Shown piece after piece: positions 16,930 to 24,180 of a DNA stretch of 64,000 nt. Origin of the DNA: Paracoccus liaowanqingii (GTDB lineage: Bacteria > Pseudomonadota > Alphaproteobacteria > Rhodobacterales > Rhodobacteraceae); contig NZ_CP040763.1 of assembly GCF_004683865.2 (NCBI RefSeq), positions 62,001-126,000 of the forward strand, read 5' to 3'. A program made the translations under genes and the position numbers. How positions within the stretch are numbered: the stretch's first letter is position 1; every line of letters begins with the position of its first letter. The notes below the pieces were generated by a model. It did no database searches. It was not told the origin of the DNA and was given only the letters and a program-made list of their open reading frames with translations.

Positions 16930-17883
16930 TCAGCTCCTCTTGATGCGGGGGTCGATGGCGGCCTGCGCCACGTCCACGATCAGGTTCATGGCGACGAAGA
17001 ACATGGCCAGCACCAGGATCGTGCCCTGCAGCAGCGGCAGGTCGCGCTGGAAGATGGCGTTGGACAGCAGGAACCCCGATCCGGGCCAGTTGAAGACCGT
17101 CTCGATCAGGATCGACCCGCCCAGCAGGTAGCCCAGCTGCAGCCCCATGACCGACAGCGCGGTGGCGGCGGCGTTGCGCGCGACATGGCGCAGCACGTCG
17201 GCCCGGCTCATGCCCTTGGCATACAGCGCCTGCACGAAGTCCATCGACAGGATGTCGCCCGCCAGGGCGCGCACGGTGCGCGCCACGATGCCGATGGGCA
17301 CCACGGCCAGCGTCACCGCGGGCAGGACCAGATGGCGCATGTGCGCCCAGTCCCAGGACCAGTCCTGCGACCCGCCCGGCCCCGCCCCCATCGAGGGCAG
17401 CCAGCCCAGGTTGACCGAGAAGATGATGACCAGCACGATCCCCAGCCAGTAGTTCGGCACCGAGACGCCGGTGATCGACAGCGCCGTCACCGCCCGGTCC
17501 AGCAGCGTGTCGCGATAGTACCCGGCCAGAAAGCCCAGGAAGGTCCCGATGGGAAAGGCGATCGCGGCGGCGGCGGCGGCCAGCAGCAGCGAGTTGCCGA
17601 CTGCGCCGAAGACCTCGTCGGCGACGGGCCGGCCGCTGGCGATGGACCGGCCCATCTCGCCCTGCAGCAGGTTGCCGACCCAGATCAGGTATTGCACCGG
17701 CACCGGCTTGTCCAAGCCGTAGGCGGCGCGCATCGCCTCCTGCTGCTCGGCGGTGGCATCGACCGGCATGATGGCGGTCAGCGGATCGCCCGGCGCGATC
17801 TGCACCAGCAGAAAGCACACCACCGACACCCCGAAGGCCACCGGCAGCACAAGGATCAACCGCCTGAGAAAATAGCTGAGCAC
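16930..17883 (-). CDS. Peptide/nickel-type ABC permease, DppB-like (cluster C), GTG start
   Basis: A 317-residue membrane permease. The N-terminal FLRRLILVLPVAFGVSVVCFLL and QIAPGDPLTAIMP segments, the GEMGRSI turn, and the loop VRALAGDILSMDFVQALYAKG identify it as DppB/OppB type. The start is a GTG at 17883 with AGGA seven bases upstream. A strong hairpin (17901-17929) separates it from the binding-protein gene, which may reduce downstream expression relative to that protein. Confidence 0.92.
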   Translation of the reverse strand: MLSYFLRRLILVLPVAFGVSVVCFLLVQIAPGDPLTAIMPVDATAEQQEAMRAAYGLDKPVPVQYLIWVGNLLQGEMGRSIASGRPVADEVFGAVGNSLLLAAAAAAIAFPIGTFLGFLAGYYRDTLLDRAVTALSITGVSVPNYWLGIVLVIIFSVNLGWLPSMGAGPGGSQDWSWDWAHMRHLVLPAVTLAVVPIGIVARTVRALAGDILSMDFVQALYAKGMSRADVLRHVARNAAATALSVMGLQLGYLLGGSILIETVFNWPGSGFLLSNAIFQRDLPLLQGTILVLAMFFVAMNLIVDVAQAAIDPRIKRS

Positions 17884-17900
17884 ATCGCGTTCCTGGCTGT

Positions 17901-17929
17901 GCCGCCCCCCGGAGATCCCGGAGGGCGGC
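17901..17929 (-). promoter_or_regulatory. Intercistronic hairpin between binding-protein and permease genes (cluster C)
   Basis: Twelve-base arms GCCGCCCCCCGG (17901-17912) and CCGGAGGGCGGC (17918-17929) with one wobble pair and a five-base loop. No U run follows on the minus-strand RNA. The position, just after the binding-protein stop, fits a structure that protects the upstream message and limits read-through. Confidence 0.6.
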
Positions 17930-17941
17930 GGGTGTCACGGA

Positions 17942-19546
17942 TCAGTCGGCCATCGTGATGGACGAGAAGTTCTGGTACCAGTTCTGCGCCTGGACATAGC
18001 CCTGCACCCGGGGCGACATGGCGCGCGGCGCGACATCGTGGGTCACCATCAGGAACAGCGCGTCGTCGACGAACTTCTCGTGCGTGCGGCGCAGCACCTC
18101 GTCCTGCTCGGTCTGGTCGAAGGTCGTCTTGATCTCCTCGAACAGGGACTGCATCTCGTCGTCGCAGTAATGGCCCCAGTTGGTGCCGTTGGGCGCGATC
18201 AGGTCGCAATCCAGATGCCGGATGAAGCCGGTGAACGGATCCTGGATGAAATAGGTGAAGTTGATCGACTGCGACCCCTCGACCGCCGGATCGGCGGCGC
18301 CTGCGCGCCACAGGTTGATCATCTGGTTCCACTCGACGACCATGAACTCGACGTCGATCCAGGCCTCGGCCAGCGACTGCTGGATGTATTCGTTCATCGG
18401 CAGCGGCAGCATCTGGCCAGAACCCGAGGGCGAGATCAGCGCCTTGACCGCCAGCCGGTTGTCGGGACCGAAGCCGGCTTCGGTCATCAGCGCCTGCGCG
18501 GCCTCCAGGTCATAGGTGATGTCGAAGGTCGGTTCCCCGAACCATTGCGATTCCGGGGTGACGAAGCCCTTGGCCGGGATCATCAGCCCGCCCAGCAGCG
18601 CGCCCATCGCCTCGCGGTCGATGGCCAGGTTCGCGGCCTTGCGCACGCGGATGTCGTTCCAGGGCGAATCCTCGGTCCGGCTGAGATGCCAGGTCCAGTT
18701 GTGCGGCAGCGCGTTCGAGGTGATGGCAAAGCCGTTGCCCTCCATCGCGGGGATCGTGTCGGGCGCGGGCGCCTCGATCCAGTCCACCTGCCCCGACATC
18801 AGCGCGGCCGAACGCGCGTTCGATTCCGGCAGCGGGATCAGCACCAGGCGGTCCAGCTGCGGGATGCGGGTGTCGTCCCAGTACTCCTCGAAGGGCACCA
18901 GCTCGGCCCGTTCGCGAGGCACGAAGGTCTCCAGCTTCCACGGGCCGGTGCCGGACGGGCTGGCCGCGACCTTTTCCCAGTCCTTGTCCATCGCCTCCCA
19001 GTTGGCCTGCGACGACATCATCACCCAGGCCAGCTGATAGGGCAGCGTGGCGTCGGGTTCGGTGGTGATGATCTCCAGCGTCAGGTCGTCGATGGCGCGA
19101 TAGCTGGCGACCGCCGGCATGCGCGACTTGCCCTGCGCCGACTGGCGGGGGTCGTACTGCTCGGACCCCTCGTCCAGCAGCTTGTCGAAGTTCCAGACCA
19201 CCGTCTCGGCGGTGAAGGGGCTGCCGTCATGGAAGGTCACGCCCTCGCGCAGCGTGAAGGTCCAGCGGGTGCGGTCCTCCTCGTCGGCGGACCATTCCGT
19301 CGCAAGCCCGGGCACCAGCCCCGAGGGTCCGTCGCCCTGCGTCAGGTCCCAGTTGATCAGCGCGTCATAGACCGTGTAGCCGATGAACCGCATCCCCTCG
19401 CCGCCCTGATCGGGCTGGCCGGTGGTCAGCGGAATGTCGGCGGCCGTCATGCCGATGCGCAGCGTGCCCTGCGCGACGGCGGCCTGCCCGCCCAGCACCG
19501 CCACCGAAAGCGCCAGCGCGGCGAGGCCTTTTCTCAGATGAAGCAA
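17942..19546 (-). CDS. ABC transporter substrate-binding protein, DppA/OppA (SBP_bac_5) family, TTG start (cluster C)
   Basis: A 534-residue periplasmic binding protein. With the TTG at 19546 as start it begins with a normal signal peptide (LHLRKGLAALALSVAVLGG, cleaved near AAVAQG), and GGGAG precedes that TTG by about seven bases; the frame is open much further upstream but that part is not protein-like. The SBP_bac_5 signatures are present: RTRWTFTLREGVTFHDGSPF, DDLTLEIITTEPDATLPYQL and LPLPESNARSAALMSGQVDW (each seen in part). It is the first gene of operon C and is divergent from the racemase-family gene. It should bind a peptide-like or amide ligand; which one cannot be told. Confidence 0.88.
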   Translation of the reverse strand: MLHLRKGLAALALSVAVLGGQAAVAQGTLRIGMTAADIPLTTGQPDQGGEGMRFIGYTVYDALINWDLTQGDGPSGLVPGLATEWSADEEDRTRWTFTLREGVTFHDGSPFTAETVVWNFDKLLDEGSEQYDPRQSAQGKSRMPAVASYRAIDDLTLEIITTEPDATLPYQLAWVMMSSQANWEAMDKDWEKVAASPSGTGPWKLETFVPRERAELVPFEEYWDDTRIPQLDRLVLIPLPESNARSAALMSGQVDWIEAPAPDTIPAMEGNGFAITSNALPHNWTWHLSRTEDSPWNDIRVRKAANLAIDREAMGALLGGLMIPAKGFVTPESQWFGEPTFDITYDLEAAQALMTEAGFGPDNRLAVKALISPSGSGQMLPLPMNEYIQQSLAEAWIDVEFMVVEWNQMINLWRAGAADPAVEGSQSINFTYFIQDPFTGFIRHLDCDLIAPNGTNWGHYCDDEMQSLFEEIKTTFDQTEQDEVLRRTHEKFVDDALFLMVTHDVAPRAMSPRVQGYVQAQNWYQNFSSITMAD

Positions 19547-19654
19547 GGTCGTTCTCCCTCTTGGGTCCAGGTCGTGTCTGCCCGAATTCACTTGGGGCAG
19601 CTTGCCCGCCCCGCGCCGGGATGCATGCCGGAAGGGCACAGCCGGCGGGGGCCA

Positions 19655-19701
19655 GTCGGAAAAAGCCGCATTGCTGCCCAAATGCGGACCAGATTGCCGA
19701 C
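19655..19701. promoter_or_regulatory. Nested inverted repeats in the divergent region between operon C and the racemase gene
   Basis: Inner perfect arms CCGCATT (19666-19672) and AATGCGG (19681-19687) with an 8-base spacer sit inside outer arms GTCGG (19655-19659) and CCGAC (19697-19701). The region lies between two divergent start codons (19546 and 19813), where an operator for a regulator of both would be placed. No regulator gene is adjacent, so the bound protein is unknown. Confidence 0.4.
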
Positions 19702-19812
19702 AAATGGCGCAAGGCGATGATCCACGCCCCTTTGGGGCCGCAGCCTCTGGACGGCGCGGGGATTCTGCGTCCCGCATCGGGCCGCCCCCGACCGACAGGA
19801 GCCCTGGCCGCG

Positions 19813-20439
19813 ATGATTCTGCTGGCAAACCCCAACAGCACCACGGCCACGACCCGCGCGATGTGCGCCATCCTGGCCCCCGTCCTGCCGCATCTTCGGG
19901 GCTGGACCGCCCCCGAGGGGCCGGGGGTGATCGAGACCCCGGCCCAGCTGGATGCGGCAGCGCGACTGGTCGCCGCCCTGACCCCGCCGCAGGGCTGCCG
20001 GGGCGTGATCGTCGCGGCCTTCGGGGATCCTGGCGCGCAGGATCTGGCCGCGCGGCTGACGGTGCCGGTCCTGGGCATCGGCGCCGCGGCGGCGGGTGCC
20101 GCGGGGGCCGGAGGCCGGGCCTTCGCCGTGGCCACCACGACCCCCGCCCTGGCCGATCGCATCGACGCGCTGATGACGGCGGCCGGCCCGGGCCGCTATC
20201 TGGGCTGCTTCCTGACCGACGGGACGATGCGCGACCTGCTGGCCGATCCGCCCGCGCTGGACGCGGCCCTGCTGGCGGCGGTGCGGCGCGCGGCCAAGGC
20301 GGGGGCGCAAGCGGTCATCATCGGCGGCGGTCCCCTGGCCGAGGCCGCCCTCCGCTTGTCCCCGCGCAGCCCGGTGCCGCTGGTCCAGCCCCTGCAGGCG
20401 GCGGCGCGCCTTCTGCAGGCGCGCCTCGACGCCGGCTGA
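19813..20439 (+). CDS. Aspartate/glutamate/hydantoin racemase-family protein
   Basis: A 208-residue protein that opens with MILLANPNSTTATTRAM, the typical N-terminus of the Asp/Glu/hydantoin racemase superfamily (NPNST). VIVAAFGDPGAQDLAARLTVPVLGIG holds the first catalytic-type region, but the usual Cys is replaced by Ala or Gly (AAFGDPG), and the second Cys region reads AVIIGGGPLAEAA, where hydantoin racemases have GCAGM. The two catalytic cysteines therefore appear to be missing, so racemase activity is doubtful. I start at the ATG at 19813, after AGGAG; a longer frame exists but is not homologous-looking. It is divergent from operon C and upstream of the second AmiC-like gene. Confidence 0.72.
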   Translation: MILLANPNSTTATTRAMCAILAPVLPHLRGWTAPEGPGVIETPAQLDAAARLVAALTPPQGCRGVIVAAFGDPGAQDLAARLTVPVLGIGAAAAGAAGAGGRAFAVATTTPALADRIDALMTAAGPGRYLGCFLTDGTMRDLLADPPALDAALLAAVRRAAKAGAQAVIIGGGPLAEAALRLSPRSPVPLVQPLQAAARLLQARLDAG

Positions 20440-20460
20440 CCGCCCGACCGACCGCCCCCT

Positions 20461-20479
20461 CTGCCCGAAAATCGGGCAG
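20461..20479 (+). terminator. Hairpin after the racemase-family gene
   Basis: CTGCCCGA and TCGGGCAG form a perfect 8-bp stem with an AAA loop, 21 bases after the stop codon. There is no U run (AAAGCCC follows), so termination would have to be weak or Rho-assisted. Confidence 0.4.
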
Positions 20480-20527
20480 AAAGCCCGACAAGGACCGTAC
20501 ACCCCCTGCCCCGCCCCGCGCTTTTCG

Positions 20528-20533
20528 TTGACA
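20528..20533 (+). promoter_or_regulatory. Candidate -35 element of the cluster B leader
   Basis: A perfect TTGACA about 50 bases before the leader hairpin and 124 bases before the second AmiC-like start. No clear -10 is visible at the standard spacing. The same arrangement (TTGACA, leader, hairpin, amiC) is seen on the minus strand at 7620-7763. Confidence 0.35.
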
Positions 20534-20580
20534 GCCGCCCCTGCCCCATGCGGAACTCCAAGGCGACATAACCGGCAATC

Positions 20581-20640
20581 ACGCCCCGCGATCCCGCAAC
20601 GCGCCCCCTCTTTCAGGCGCCGGGATCCGCGGGGCGTTTC
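20581..20640 (+). promoter_or_regulatory. Leader hairpin upstream of the second amiC-amiR operon (cluster B)
   Basis: ACGCCCCGCGATCCCG (20581-20596) pairs with CGGGATCCGCGGGGCGT (20621-20637) with one bulged base, and TTTCTCG follows. The 24-base apical part can form an additional GCGCC/GGCGC stem. It ends about 20 bases before the GTG start of the AmiC-like gene, matching the place of the terminator at 7620-7663. A weak terminator controlled by the ANTAR protein encoded downstream is the natural reading, but it is inferred. Confidence 0.5.
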
Positions 20641-20656
20641 TCGTTGAGGGACCCCC

Positions 20657-21769
20657 GTGGCGACACGCAGCATCGACCTTGGCCTTCTGTTCTCGCGCTC
20701 GGGGACATATGGCCTGTTGGGCGAGGCCAGCCGCACCGGCGCCCTCAAGGCGGTCGCGCAGGTCAACGGCGATCCGCAGTTCGACATCGCCTTCCGCCCG
20801 GTCGAACGCGACCCGCAGGGCAATGTCGACGCCTATGCACCGCTCTGCGAGCAGATCTTCGCCACCAGCACCGCCCGCCATGTCATCGGCTGCACCACCT
20901 CGTGGAGCCGCAAGGAGGTCATCCCCTCGCTGGAACGGATGGACGGCGCGCTGTGGTATCCGGTGCCCTACGAGGGGTTCGAGGCCTCGGACCGCGTGGT
21001 CTATACCCATGCCTGCCCCAACCAGCACCTGCTGCCGCTCTTGGACCATGCCTTCGCCCAGTACGGCACGCGCAGCTACCTGACCGGATCGAACTACATC
21101 TGGGGGTGGGAGATGAACCGCCTGGCCCGCGAGATCGGGATGCGGGCCGGGGGCGAGGTGCTGGGCGAACGCTACCTGCCGCTCGGCTCGACCGAGGTGT
21201 CGCGGATCGTGGACGAGATCGCCGACCTGCGCCCCGATTTCGTGCTGAACCAGCTGATCGGCCCGTCGCAATACGCCTTCCTGCAGGCGATGGCCGGGCT
21301 GCGGGCGCGCGACCCGGCCTTTGCCGCGGGCCAGTGCCCGATCCTGTCCTGCAACCTGACGGAATGCGAGCTGCCCGCCATCGGCGCCGCCGCCGAGGGG
21401 GTGATCGCGGCCGGGCCGTGGTTCCGGGGCATGCCGCCACTGCGGCCCGAGGACGCGCGCGGGCAGGCGTTCGGATCCTCGCTGGAGGCGGCGGCGCATG
21501 CCTCGGTCATGATGCTGGCGCGGCTTCTGAGCCATCGCCCCGGAGCCGAGGCGCTGCCCCTGTCGCGGCTGCTGGCCCTGCCCCGCGCGGCGGCGATGGG
21601 CCTCAGCCCGCGGACCCATCACACCCGCCTGCCCGTGGCCATCGCACAGGTCCGCGACGGCGCCTTCGTGCCCCTGCGGAGCATGGCCCCGATCGAGGGC
21701 GACCCCTACCTGACCCTCGGGCTGACCCCCGGGCGCGAGGCGCCCCCGGCGCTGCGGGTGGTGACATGA
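20657..21769 (+). CDS. AmiC-like cytoplasmic amide sensor (cluster B), GTG start
   Basis: A 370-residue Peripla_BP_5 protein without a signal peptide. It begins with a GTG at 20657 after GAGGGA and reads ATRSIDLGLLFSRSGTYGLL. LWYPVPYEGFEASDRVVYTH and GSNYIWGWEMNRLAREIGM align closely with the protein at 6442-7605, showing common descent and the same fold as AmiC. Its stop overlaps the AmiR-like start as ATGA. By family knowledge it binds an amide and controls AmiR. It differs from the cluster A sensor in the second half, which may mean a different ligand. Confidence 0.88.
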   Translation: MATRSIDLGLLFSRSGTYGLLGEASRTGALKAVAQVNGDPQFDIAFRPVERDPQGNVDAYAPLCEQIFATSTARHVIGCTTSWSRKEVIPSLERMDGALWYPVPYEGFEASDRVVYTHACPNQHLLPLLDHAFAQYGTRSYLTGSNYIWGWEMNRLAREIGMRAGGEVLGERYLPLGSTEVSRIVDEIADLRPDFVLNQLIGPSQYAFLQAMAGLRARDPAFAAGQCPILSCNLTECELPAIGAAAEGVIAAGPWFRGMPPLRPEDARGQAFGSSLEAAAHASVMMLARLLSHRPGAEALPLSRLLALPRAAAMGLSPRTHHTRLPVAIAQVRDGAFVPLRSMAPIEGDPYLTLGLTPGREAPPALRVVT

Positions 21770-22359
21770 CACGGCGGCTGCAGATCCCCGATCTGGGCGG
21801 CGCGCGGGCCGCGATCCTGCACCGCCCGCATGCGACCGTCGCGGCCCTGACCCGCCAGCTGGAGGCCATCGGCCTGCACATCGAGGCACATTGGCCCGAA
21901 CTGCCCGCCGCCGCGCGCGGGGCCGACTACCTGTTCCTGGATGTCGACACCGCGCACGAGGACCAGTTCCCCTGGGCGCCCGGGCAGGCGCCGATGCCCA
22001 CCGTCGCGCTGGTCGGATCCGAGGCGCCGGGGCGGATCGAATGGCTGATGAATTTCGGCGCGGATGCGCAGATCCTCAAGCCCGTGGGCACCGGCGGGGT
22101 CTATTCCGCGCTGCTGATCGCGCGGGCCACCTTCGATGCGCGGGCCGAGATGGCCGACCGCATCGACAGCCTGCGCCGCCGCTTGGGCCAGCGCCAGACG
22201 GTGGTGCGCGCTGTGGCCCTGCTGGCCGCGCGCGGCAAGACCGAGGATGCCGCCTATGACCAGCTGCGCGGCATGGCGATGGCTTGGCGCGTCAGCTTCG
22301 AGGATGCGGCCGAACGCATCGTGGCCCTGGCTCAGGCGCAGGAGGCCGATCATGGCTGA
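21766..22359 (+). CDS. AmiR-like ANTAR response regulator / antiterminator (cluster B)
   Basis: A 197-residue regulator, the same size as Pseudomonas AmiR (196). The N-terminal pseudo-receiver runs to about residue 125 (LFLDVDTAHEDQ, then ILKPVGTGGVYSALLIAR); a coiled coil and the ANTAR domain follow (DSLRRRLGQRQTVVRAVALL through AYDQLRGMAMAWRVSFEDAA). It should bind leader RNA and prevent termination when released by the AmiC-like partner. It overlaps that gene by four bases and the downstream permease gene by eight. Unlike its homologue at 5789-6445 it has no C-terminal tail. Confidence 0.9.
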   Translation: MTRRLQIPDLGGARAAILHRPHATVAALTRQLEAIGLHIEAHWPELPAAARGADYLFLDVDTAHEDQFPWAPGQAPMPTVALVGSEAPGRIEWLMNFGADAQILKPVGTGGVYSALLIARATFDARAEMADRIDSLRRRLGQRQTVVRAVALLAARGKTEDAAYDQLRGMAMAWRVSFEDAAERIVALAQAQEADHG

Positions 22360-23236
22360 CGCCACCCCCCTGGCCCCCGTCGCCCCGGCGGGCGCGCTGC
22401 GCCGTCTGCTGCGCCGCAGGCTGGCGCTGTTCGGGCTGGCGATCATCGCGCTGGTCGTCGGCGGCGCGCTGCTGGCCCCGTGGATCGTGCGCCACGGCCC
22501 CAACGAGCAGCTGTTCGAGGGGCTGACCCTGCAGGGCGCCCCCATGCCGCCGGGCGGCGACTTCCTGATGGGCACCGACCTGCTGGGCCGCGACCTGTTC
22601 AGCCGGATCCTCTACGGCGCGCGGACCTCGCTGATCATCGGCATCGTCGCGAATGGCGCGGCGCTGATCATCGGCACGCTGGTCGGGCTGACGGCGGGCT
22701 TTGTGCGCGGATGGGTGGGCGCGGTGCTGATGCGCTTCACCGACCTGATGATGGCCTTTCCCGCGCTGCTGCTGGCGATCTGCCTGGCGGCGATCTTCCA
22801 GCCCTCGCTGTGGATCGTGGCCATGGTGATCGCGCTGGTGAACTGGGTCCAGACCGCCCGCGTCGTCTATACCGAGACCACCAGCCTGGCCGAACGCGAG
22901 TTCATCGCCGCCGAGCGCACGCTTGGCGCCTCGGGGGCGCGCATCCTCTTCCGCCACATCCTGCCGCATCTGGTGCCGACGCTGATCGTGTGGGGCACGC
23001 TTGGCATTTCCGTCACCGTGCTGCTGGAGGCGACGCTCAGCTTTCTGGGGGTCGGCGTGCAGCCCCCCACCCCCAGCTGGGGCAACATCATCTTCGAGAA
23101 CCAGACCTATTTCCAGGCCGCGCCCTGGCTGGTCTTCATCCCCGGCGCGGCGATCCTGCTGCTGGCGCTGGCCTTCAATCTGGTGGGCGACGCGCTGCGC
23201 GACGTGCTGGACCCGACGCAGCGGGGGCGCGACTGA
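22352..23236 (+). CDS. Peptide/nickel-type ABC permease, DppC-like (cluster B)
   Basis: A 294-residue BPD_transp_1 permease with six helices. The motifs FLMGTDLLGRDLFSRILYGAR, the loop TSLAEREFIAAERTLGASGA and LSFLGVGVQPPTPSWGNIIF identify it as DppC/OppC type. The start at 22352 overlaps the AmiR-like gene by 8 bases and the stop overlaps the DppB-like start by one (TGATG), so sensor, regulator and transporter are translated in a chain. Here DppC precedes DppB, the reverse of clusters C and D. Confidence 0.93.
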   Translation: MADATPLAPVAPAGALRRLLRRRLALFGLAIIALVVGGALLAPWIVRHGPNEQLFEGLTLQGAPMPPGGDFLMGTDLLGRDLFSRILYGARTSLIIGIVANGAALIIGTLVGLTAGFVRGWVGAVLMRFTDLMMAFPALLLAICLAAIFQPSLWIVAMVIALVNWVQTARVVYTETTSLAEREFIAAERTLGASGARILFRHILPHLVPTLIVWGTLGISVTVLLEATLSFLGVGVQPPTPSWGNIIFENQTYFQAAPWLVFIPGAAILLLALAFNLVGDALRDVLDPTQRGRD

Positions 23237-24156
23237 TGGCCGGATACCTGTTCCGCCGCGTGGTGGCCGCCCTGCTGATCCTGCTGGGCGTCAGCTTCAT
23301 CACCTTCGTGCTGCTCTATGTGCTGCCCGCCGATCCGGTGCGCCAGATCGCCGGGCGCTCCGCCACCGCGCAGACGGTCGAGAACATCCGCGCCCAGCTG
23401 GGTCTGGATCAGCCGCTGCTGGTGCAATACGGGCGCTATCTGGCCGGGCTGGTGCAGGGCGACATGGGCCGCAGCTATCTGCAGAAGACCGAGGTCTCGT
23501 CGCTGATCGCCGCCCGCCTGCCCGCGTCCCTGCTGCTGATGGCGGGGGGGATCGCGGCCGAGCTGCTGATCGGCCTGACCCTTGGCGTGATCGCCGCGAT
23601 CTTTCGCGGGCGGCCGCTGGATCAGGGGCTGATGGTGACCAGCTTCGTCGCCGTGTCCGCTCCGCAATTCGTGGTGGGGCTGCTGCTGCTCTATGTCTTC
23701 GCGGTGCAGCTGGGCTGGTTCCCCATCGGCGGGTATGGGACGGCGGCGCATCTGGTCCTTCCCGCGCTGACGCTTGGGATCATGGGGTCGGGCTGGTATT
23801 CGCGGATGATGCGGTCCTCGATGATCGAGGTGCTGCGTCAGGATTACATCCGCACCGCCCGCGCCAAGGGCCTGACGCGGGGCCGCGTGCTGTTCCACCA
23901 CGCCCTGCCCAACGCCATCCTGCCGATCATCGCCATGATCGGCATCGACATCGGCATCTTCATGGGCGGGCTGGTCGTCGTGGAAAGCGTCTTCGGCTGG
24001 CCCGGCATCGGGCAACTGGCCTGGCAGGCGATCCAGCGCGTCGACATTCCGATCATCATGGGGGTCACGATGGTCTCCGCCACCGCCATCGTGCTGGGCA
24101 ACCTGCTGGCCGACATCGTCACTCCCTTCATCGATCCGCGCATCAAGATGCGGTAA
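23236..24156 (+). CDS. Peptide/nickel-type ABC permease, DppB-like (cluster B)
   Basis: A 306-residue permease opening with AGYLFRRVVAALLILLGVSF and VLPADPVRQIAG, then GDMGRSYLQ, and the EAA-type loop RSSMIEVLRQDYIRTARAKG; ESVFGWPGIGQLAWQAI is the C-terminal family signature. The ATG at 23236 shares a base with the previous stop. It makes the channel with the DppC-like protein. The binding-protein gene follows 24 bases later without a hairpin between them. Confidence 0.93.
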   Translation: MAGYLFRRVVAALLILLGVSFITFVLLYVLPADPVRQIAGRSATAQTVENIRAQLGLDQPLLVQYGRYLAGLVQGDMGRSYLQKTEVSSLIAARLPASLLLMAGGIAAELLIGLTLGVIAAIFRGRPLDQGLMVTSFVAVSAPQFVVGLLLLYVFAVQLGWFPIGGYGTAAHLVLPALTLGIMGSGWYSRMMRSSMIEVLRQDYIRTARAKGLTRGRVLFHHALPNAILPIIAMIGIDIGIFMGGLVVVESVFGWPGIGQLAWQAIQRVDIPIIMGVTMVSATAIVLGNLLADIVTPFIDPRIKMR

Positions 24157-24180
24157 GTCCACCAACCGACAGGAAACATC

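Noticed and set aside
17942..19828. Longer version of the cluster C binding protein with 94 extra N-terminal residues
   Set aside because: The signal peptide would be internal. The TTG at 19546 has a good ribosome-binding site and puts the signal peptide at the N-terminus.
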